Source: Actinomycetes bacterium (GTDB lineage: Bacteria > Actinomycetota > Acidimicrobiia > Spongiisociales > UBA5794). From it: a stretch of DNA of 8,652 nucleotides. The DNA is taken from positions 1 to 8,652 of the forward strand of contig JAMBLL010000074.1 of the NCBI GenBank assembly GCA_023336765.1, read 5' to 3'. Positions within the stretch are counted from its first letter, which is position 1, and the number at the start of each line of letters is the position of its first letter. Below the pieces are notes generated by a model. That model did no database searches, was not told the DNA's origin, and saw nothing but the letters and a program-made list of their open reading frames with translations. Made by a program: the position numbers and the translations under genes. Shown here in pieces: positions 5,226-8,652 of the stretch.

Positions 5226-6383
5226 GTGGAAGTCGAGATCGGTAGAGCAAAGTCTGGTCGTCGTGCGTGGGGTTTCGATGACATTGCGATCGTCCCGTCA
5301 CGCAGAACGAGAGACCCCGAGGATGTCGATCTGAGTTGGGAGATCGACGCGTTCACGTTTGATCTGCCGATGATGGCATCTGGCATGGATTCTGGAGTGA
5401 CCCCGCAGACGGCGATCGAGATCGGTCGTCTTGGCGGCCTTGCATGTCTCAACCTCGAGGGTCTCTGGACACGGTATGAGGACCCGATTCCCGTGTACGA
5501 GGAGATAGCAGCACTCGATCCACAGGACGCCACCCGTCGTATGCAGGAACTCTACGCGGTGCCGGTGAACCCCGAATTGATCACACAGCGGGTCAGAGAG
5601 ATCAAGGACGGCGGCGTCATTGCATGTGCGAGCCTGACGCCCCAGAACGTCACCGAGTACATCGACTACGCCAAAGCCGGCGGCCTCGACATCCTTGTCA
5701 TCCAGGGAACGGTCGTATCGGCCGAGCACGTATCGTCGAGAGTTGAACCTCTTGACCTGTTCAAGTTCATCCGTGAGGTCGAGTTGCCTGTGATCGTGGG
5801 TGGTTGTGCGTCGTACGCCGGTGCACTGCACCTGATGCGCACCGGAGCGGTTGGTGTGCTTGTCGGCGTGGGCCCTGGTGCTGCGTGCACAACGCGGGGG
5901 GTCCTGGGGATCGGAGTCCCTCAAGCAACCGCCATAGCGGACGCTGCGGGCGCACGAACGTCATATCTCGAAGAAACAGGACGGTACGTTCACGTCATCG
6001 CTGATGGTGGCATGCGCACAGGTGGCGACGTGTCGAAGGCGATCGCGTGTGGAGCTGACGCCGTGATGCTGGGCTCGCCGATCGCCGCCGCAGCCGAGTC
6101 GCCTTCGGGGGGCTACCACTGGGGCATGGCAACATTTCATCCAACCCTTCCGCGAGGCTCCAGGGTCAGGACCGGTGTTCTCGGCTCGATCGAGGAGATC
6201 CTCCTCGGCCCAGCCCATGAGAATGACGGCCGTATGAACCTCTTTGGTGGGCTGCGAGGATCGATGGCGACCACCGGGTATGCCACGGTCAAGGAGTTCC
6301 AGAAGGCCGAGGTCATGGTTGCCCCGGCCCTCCAGACCGAAGGCAAACAGTTGCAGCGGTCCCAGGGAGTGGGTATGGGCTGA
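5226..6383 (+). CDS. guaB3: GuaB3-family IMP dehydrogenase (no CBS domains)
   Basis: Predicted to oxidise IMP to XMP with NAD+, the first committed step to GMP, in the cytoplasm. The 385-residue protein is an uninterrupted TIM barrel without the paired CBS domains of GuaB. It begins MEVEIGRAKSGRRAW and continues IVPSRRTR, a GuaB3 N-terminal signature. IGRLGGLACLNLEG and LVIQGTVVSAEHV are family blocks. The catalytic loop is GPGAACTTRGVLGIGVPQ, with the thioimidate-forming Cys at residue 221. ADGGMRTGGDVSKAIACGADAVMLGSP and LFGGLRGSM are IMPDH-like phosphate-site and C-terminal blocks. The start is GTG 5226, with GGAGGG five bases ahead; in-frame ATG 5211 and GTG 5145 are less likely. The stop overlaps the guaA start (TGATG), placing both steps of GMP synthesis in one operon. 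Activity is inferred from the Cys loop; some GuaB3 proteins elsewhere lack it. Confidence 0.93.
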   Translation: MEVEIGRAKSGRRAWGFDDIAIVPSRRTRDPEDVDLSWEIDAFTFDLPMMASGMDSGVTPQTAIEIGRLGGLACLNLEGLWTRYEDPIPVYEEIAALDPQDATRRMQELYAVPVNPELITQRVREIKDGGVIACASLTPQNVTEYIDYAKAGGLDILVIQGTVVSAEHVSSRVEPLDLFKFIREVELPVIVGGCASYAGALHLMRTGAVGVLVGVGPGAACTTRGVLGIGVPQATAIADAAGARTSYLEETGRYVHVIADGGMRTGGDVSKAIACGADAVMLGSPIAAAAESPSGGYHWGMATFHPTLPRGSRVRTGVLGSIEEILLGPAHENDGRMNLFGGLRGSMATTGYATVKEFQKAEVMVAPALQTEGKQLQRSQGVGMG

Positions 6384-7951
6384 TGGCGGGATCGTCCGCC
6401 ATTGGCCAGGCATCCCATGGTGATTTCGACCATGTTCTTGTCGTCGACTTTGGAGCTCAGTACGCACAGCTGATCGCACGGCGCGTCCGCGAGTCACGAG
6501 TGTTCTCCGAGATCGTGCCCAGGAGCATCACGGCCGATGAGGTACGCGAGAAGGCCCCGATTGGAATCATCTTGTCAGGGGGACCCGCATCGGTGCACGC
6601 CGAAGGTGCCTATGGCATCGACGAAGACATCTTCTCGCTTGGCATTCCGGTGCTTGGCATCTGCTACGGCCATCAGATTCTCGCACAGACGCTCGGCGGG
6701 ACCGTTGCATCAACGGGCACTTCGGAATTCGGTCCAGCCGAATTGACGGTGAGCGAAACGTCTGGCTTGTTCTCCGGGCAGCCGACGGACCAGCAGGTGT
6801 GGATGAGTCACAACGACGCAGTTTCTGTGCCCCCCGATGGGTTCGTTGTTACGGCAAGCACTCCTGACGCACCCGTTGCTGCGATGGAGGATCGAGACCG
6901 CAAGCTATACGGTGTGCAGTTCCATCCAGAGGTGAAACACACCGAATATGGCCAGGAGGTGATCGAGTACTTTCTCACGAAGGTGTGCGACGCCAGGACA
7001 ACCTGGACTCACGCAGGGATTATCGAGCAATCCGTCGATGCTATTCGGGAGGCCGTCGGCAACGGTGTAGCCATCTGTGGACTCAGCGGCGGCGTGGACT
7101 CCTCTGTCGCAGCCGCTCTCGTTCACAAGGCAATAGGTGACCAGCTGGTCTGTGTGTATGTGGATCATGGACTGATGCGGCTTGGCGAGAGCGAGCAGGT
7201 CGAAGACACGTTCCGTGACCATTTCAAGATGAACCTCATCCACGTCAAAGCTGAGGATCAGTTCCTCGAGGGGCTTGCAGGAGTCACCGACCCTGAGAAG
7301 AAGCGCATGATCATCGGCGAGTTGTTCATACGGACATTCGAGGAGGTCGCTGCCGGCATCCCGGATGCTGACTACCTCGTACAGGGGACGCTGTACCCGG
7401 ATGTCATCGAGTCCGGCACGAAGGACGCGGCGAAGATCAAGAGCCATCACAATGTTGGCGGCCTTCCCGACGACATGAAGTTCGAACTCGTTGAGCCGTT
7501 GAGGGACCTGTTCAAAGACGAGGTCAGGGCTGTCGGAAGCGAACTCGGCCTACCCGATGACATCGTGTGGCGCCAACCGTTTCCCGGTCCAGGGCTCGCG
7601 GTCCGGATCATCGGTGATGTGACCAGAGAGCGCCTTGACATCCTTCGAGCTGCCGATGCGATCGTCATCGACGAGATACGTAAAGCGGGGCTCTACGACG
7701 AGATCTGGCAGGCCTTCGGTGTTCTCCCTGCGATCAAGAGTGTCGGTGTCCAGGGCGACGGCAGAACGTACGCCTACCCGTTGATCCTGCGGGCGGTCAC
7801 CTCCGATGATGCGATGACGGCTGACTGGGCACGCATCCCGTACGACGTCCTGGCATCGATCTCATCACGAGTGATCAACGAGGTCCCAGACATCAACCGT
7901 GTCGCGTACGACATCAGCTCGAAGCCCCCAGCCACGATCGAGTGGGAGTAG
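6383..7951 (+). CDS. guaA: GMP synthase (glutamine-hydrolysing)
   Basis: The enzyme converts XMP, ATP and glutamine to GMP, the last step of guanylate synthesis. The 522-residue protein has a class I glutamine amidotransferase domain (about 17-205) with DFGAQYAQLIARRVRE, the nucleophile in GICYGHQ (Cys94) and its partners in FHPEV (His181, Glu183). The ATP-pyrophosphatase domain follows with the PP-loop SGGVDSS (235-241). The C-terminal dimerisation/XMP domain contains FPGPGLAVRIIG and ends SKPPATIEWE, the canonical GuaA terminus. All catalytic residues are present and the length is typical. The ATG overlaps the guaB3 stop codon, so translation is probably coupled; AGGGAG (6364-6369) is too distant to be an ideal ribosome binding site. 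Confidence 0.98.
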   Translation: MAGSSAIGQASHGDFDHVLVVDFGAQYAQLIARRVRESRVFSEIVPRSITADEVREKAPIGIILSGGPASVHAEGAYGIDEDIFSLGIPVLGICYGHQILAQTLGGTVASTGTSEFGPAELTVSETSGLFSGQPTDQQVWMSHNDAVSVPPDGFVVTASTPDAPVAAMEDRDRKLYGVQFHPEVKHTEYGQEVIEYFLTKVCDARTTWTHAGIIEQSVDAIREAVGNGVAICGLSGGVDSSVAAALVHKAIGDQLVCVYVDHGLMRLGESEQVEDTFRDHFKMNLIHVKAEDQFLEGLAGVTDPEKKRMIIGELFIRTFEEVAAGIPDADYLVQGTLYPDVIESGTKDAAKIKSHHNVGGLPDDMKFELVEPLRDLFKDEVRAVGSELGLPDDIVWRQPFPGPGLAVRIIGDVTRERLDILRAADAIVIDEIRKAGLYDEIWQAFGVLPAIKSVGVQGDGRTYAYPLILRAVTSDDAMTADWARIPYDVLASISSRVINEVPDINRVAYDISSKPPATIEWE

Positions 7952-7961
7952 GAATCGGCAG

Positions 7962-7993
7962 GATCTGTGGTCGCTATCTGCGCTTTACAGATC
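7962..7993. terminator. Weak inverted repeat between convergent guaA and toxin genes
   Basis: GATCTGT (7962-7968) pairs with ACAGATC (7987-7993) across an 18-base loop. It spans the toxin stop codon and the 33-base gap after guaA, where a shared terminator would be expected. The long loop and lack of a T-run make this tentative. Confidence 0.25.
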
Positions 7994-8314
7994 GAGCTGA
8001 ACCCGCAGCGCCCTTGAGACGGCAACCATGTCTTCATCGGAGATCCGGCCCATCTTGTTCTGTAGCCGCGTCTTGGAAGCTGTGGCCAGCTGATCGGTCA
8101 TTGCCTTGTGCGTCTTGCCTTCTACCTCGACATAAGCCTCACTTGGGTAGAGGCGTTCAATGTTGGACGTGAGAGGCACCACCTGAACGCGGTTGAGCGC
8201 ACGATTCGATGCATCGTTGCTGACGACGATTGCTGGCCTCGTCTTGCGGATCTCTCCACCGACTGCCGGATCGAATGCGACCCACCAGACGTCACCTCGG
8301 TTCATCAGCGACAT
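7985..8314 (-). CDS. MazF/PemK-family toxin (mRNA endoribonuclease)
   Basis: A 109-residue member of the MazF/PemK family, whose members cut mRNA at short sequence motifs and stop growth when free of antitoxin. The N-terminus NRGDVWWVAFDP, then GGEIRKTRPAIVVSND and VQVVPLTSN, are the defining beta-barrel blocks. Arg26 and Thr49 occupy the conserved RNase pair positions, so it appears intact. The length is typical (about 110). ATG 8314 overlaps the antitoxin's last 23 bases; ATG 8305 is a close alternative giving MNRGDVWW. The overlap suggests that toxin translation follows antitoxin translation. The gene is convergent with guaA, and the pair looks like a small insert beside core metabolic genes. 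The cleavage sequence cannot be predicted from this alone. Confidence 0.92.
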   Translation of the reverse strand: MSLMNRGDVWWVAFDPAVGGEIRKTRPAIVVSNDASNRALNRVQVVPLTSNIERLYPSEAYVEVEGKTHKAMTDQLATASKTRLQNKMGRISDEDMVAVSRALRVQLDL

Positions 8315-8522
8315 CGCCTATCAGGCCGTCAATCCATTCTGCCGCCTGTGACTCCCTGGCTTCGTCCATTGCCATGTCGTTGTAGGCAGCCTCGAGATCA
8401 GAGTCCACAACATGTGGACGTGCCAGATTCTCGAGAAATCGGCTGATCTTCCTCTTACCGACCCGCCGGTAGAGACCCTCGTAGACCTCGTCGTCGATCG
8501 TGATCGTGAGCTTCTTCGTCAT
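8292..8522 (-). CDS. Ribbon-helix-helix antitoxin of the MazF-type toxin
   Basis: A 76-residue antitoxin placed before and overlapping its toxin. The N-terminal KKLTITIDDEVYEGLYRRVGK followed by ISRFLENLARP (residues 3-35) has the beta-strand, helix, helix pattern of CopG/MazE-type ribbon-helix-helix DNA-binding proteins. The acidic C-terminal half (about 38-76) should wrap the toxin and block its RNA site. It ends IGDVADEPR, a tail I associate with MazF-linked antitoxins of this type. No Shine-Dalgarno precedes ATG 8522; a -10-like TAGTAT lies six bases upstream, so the mRNA is probably leaderless. The operator-like palindrome touching its start codon suggests that it represses its own operon, alone or with the toxin. 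Confidence 0.9.
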   Translation of the reverse strand: MTKKLTITIDDEVYEGLYRRVGKRKISRFLENLARPHVVDSDLEAAYNDMAMDEARESQAAEWIDGLIGDVADEPR

Positions 8523-8541
8523 ACACGTATACTACACGTGT
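8522..8541 (-). promoter_or_regulatory. Operator and -10 region of the toxin-antitoxin operon
   Basis: Bases 8523-8541 form a 19-base near-palindrome in which eight of nine pairs match. It can also be read as direct repeats TACACGT at 8522-8528 and 8533-8539, eleven bases apart, about one helical turn and suitable for ribbon-helix-helix dimers. The minus-strand -10 candidate TAGTAT (8534-8529) lies inside it; the -35 candidate TTCCAA (8557-8552) is weak. Binding here would cover the -10 and the start site. Confidence 0.6.
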
Positions 8542-8617
8542 AAGACGGGCATTGGAAGCCCCCAGCCTGTATTGCCAGCATCACGTCAACGCGAAGAGGC
8601 CTCGTCATGGCCCGATG

Positions 8618-8623
8618 TAGGAT
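8618..8623 (+). promoter_or_regulatory. Candidate -10 of a leaderless promoter at the right edge
   Basis: TAGGAT fits TANNNT and ends six bases before ATG 8630, the same spacing as TAGTAT before the antitoxin ATG. No Shine-Dalgarno and no clear -35 are present. The bases between the antitoxin operator and this site (8542-8617) hold nothing that I recognise. Confidence 0.3.
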
Positions 8624-8629
8624 CACCTG

Positions 8630-8652
8630 ATGGTGAGTGAACGCGGTCTATC
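8630..8652 (+). CDS. Possible start of a further plus-strand gene, cut by window edge
   Basis: ATG 8630 opens MVSERGL before the window ends; GTG 8633 is an alternative start. Only seven codons are visible, so no product can be named. It is listed because a leaderless-type -10 lies at the right distance and the reading direction is divergent from the toxin-antitoxin operon. It could equally be chance. Confidence 0.25.

Noticed and set aside
4999..5301. Minus-strand 100-codon ORF in the guaB3 leader
   Set aside because: It starts inside guaB3, has low-complexity composition and no family resemblance, and is more likely a chance open frame.
1..8652. CRISPR array, insertion sequence, phage or large defence island
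   Set aside because: No spaced direct repeats, transposase, integrase or defence proteins were seen; the only accessory module is the MazF-type toxin-antitoxin pair.

Overview
The window looks like a chromosomal core-metabolism segment from a moderately high-GC bacterium, most likely an actinobacterium. The grounds are a CBS-less GuaB3-type IMP dehydrogenase directly overlapping guaA, GTG starts, start/stop overlaps, putative leaderless promoters, and peptide leaders of the kind described in Actinobacteria. GuaB3 keeps a catalytic Cys loop unlike the mycobacterial form as I remember it, which hints at a non-mycobacterial lineage such as Acidimicrobiia. That placement is inference from protein character only.

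Layout. Positions 1-1347 (minus) hold most of a citramalate synthase, cut by the left edge. Its upstream region (1348-1549) contains two hairpins and a 12-codon ORF with three consecutive Ile codons, a candidate isoleucine attenuator. Divergently, on the plus strand, lie an NADPH-dependent FMN reductase-like flavoprotein (1550-2119), a 40-codon upstream ORF with tandem Trp codons (2116-2238), trpS (2235-3233) and a two-domain formiminotransferase-cyclodeaminase (3245-4924). These genes are joined by overlaps or an 11-nt gap. A perfect 36-bp palindrome (4924-4959) marks the likely end of this unit.

Positions 4960-5225 are a gene-free, inverted-repeat-rich region before guaB3 (5226-6383). guaB3 overlaps guaA (6383-7951) through a shared TGATG, and the two enzymes convert IMP to XMP to GMP. 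Convergent to guaA is a MazF-like toxin with a ribbon-helix-helix antitoxin upstream of it (7985-8522, minus). A palindromic operator-like site abuts the antitoxin start codon. A possible further plus-strand gene begins at 8630.

The most notable content is regulatory. The isoleucine-pathway gene carries an Ile-codon leader and the tryptophanyl-tRNA synthetase gene carries a Trp-codon leader. I saw no CRISPR array, insertion sequence, tRNA, rRNA or phage gene.
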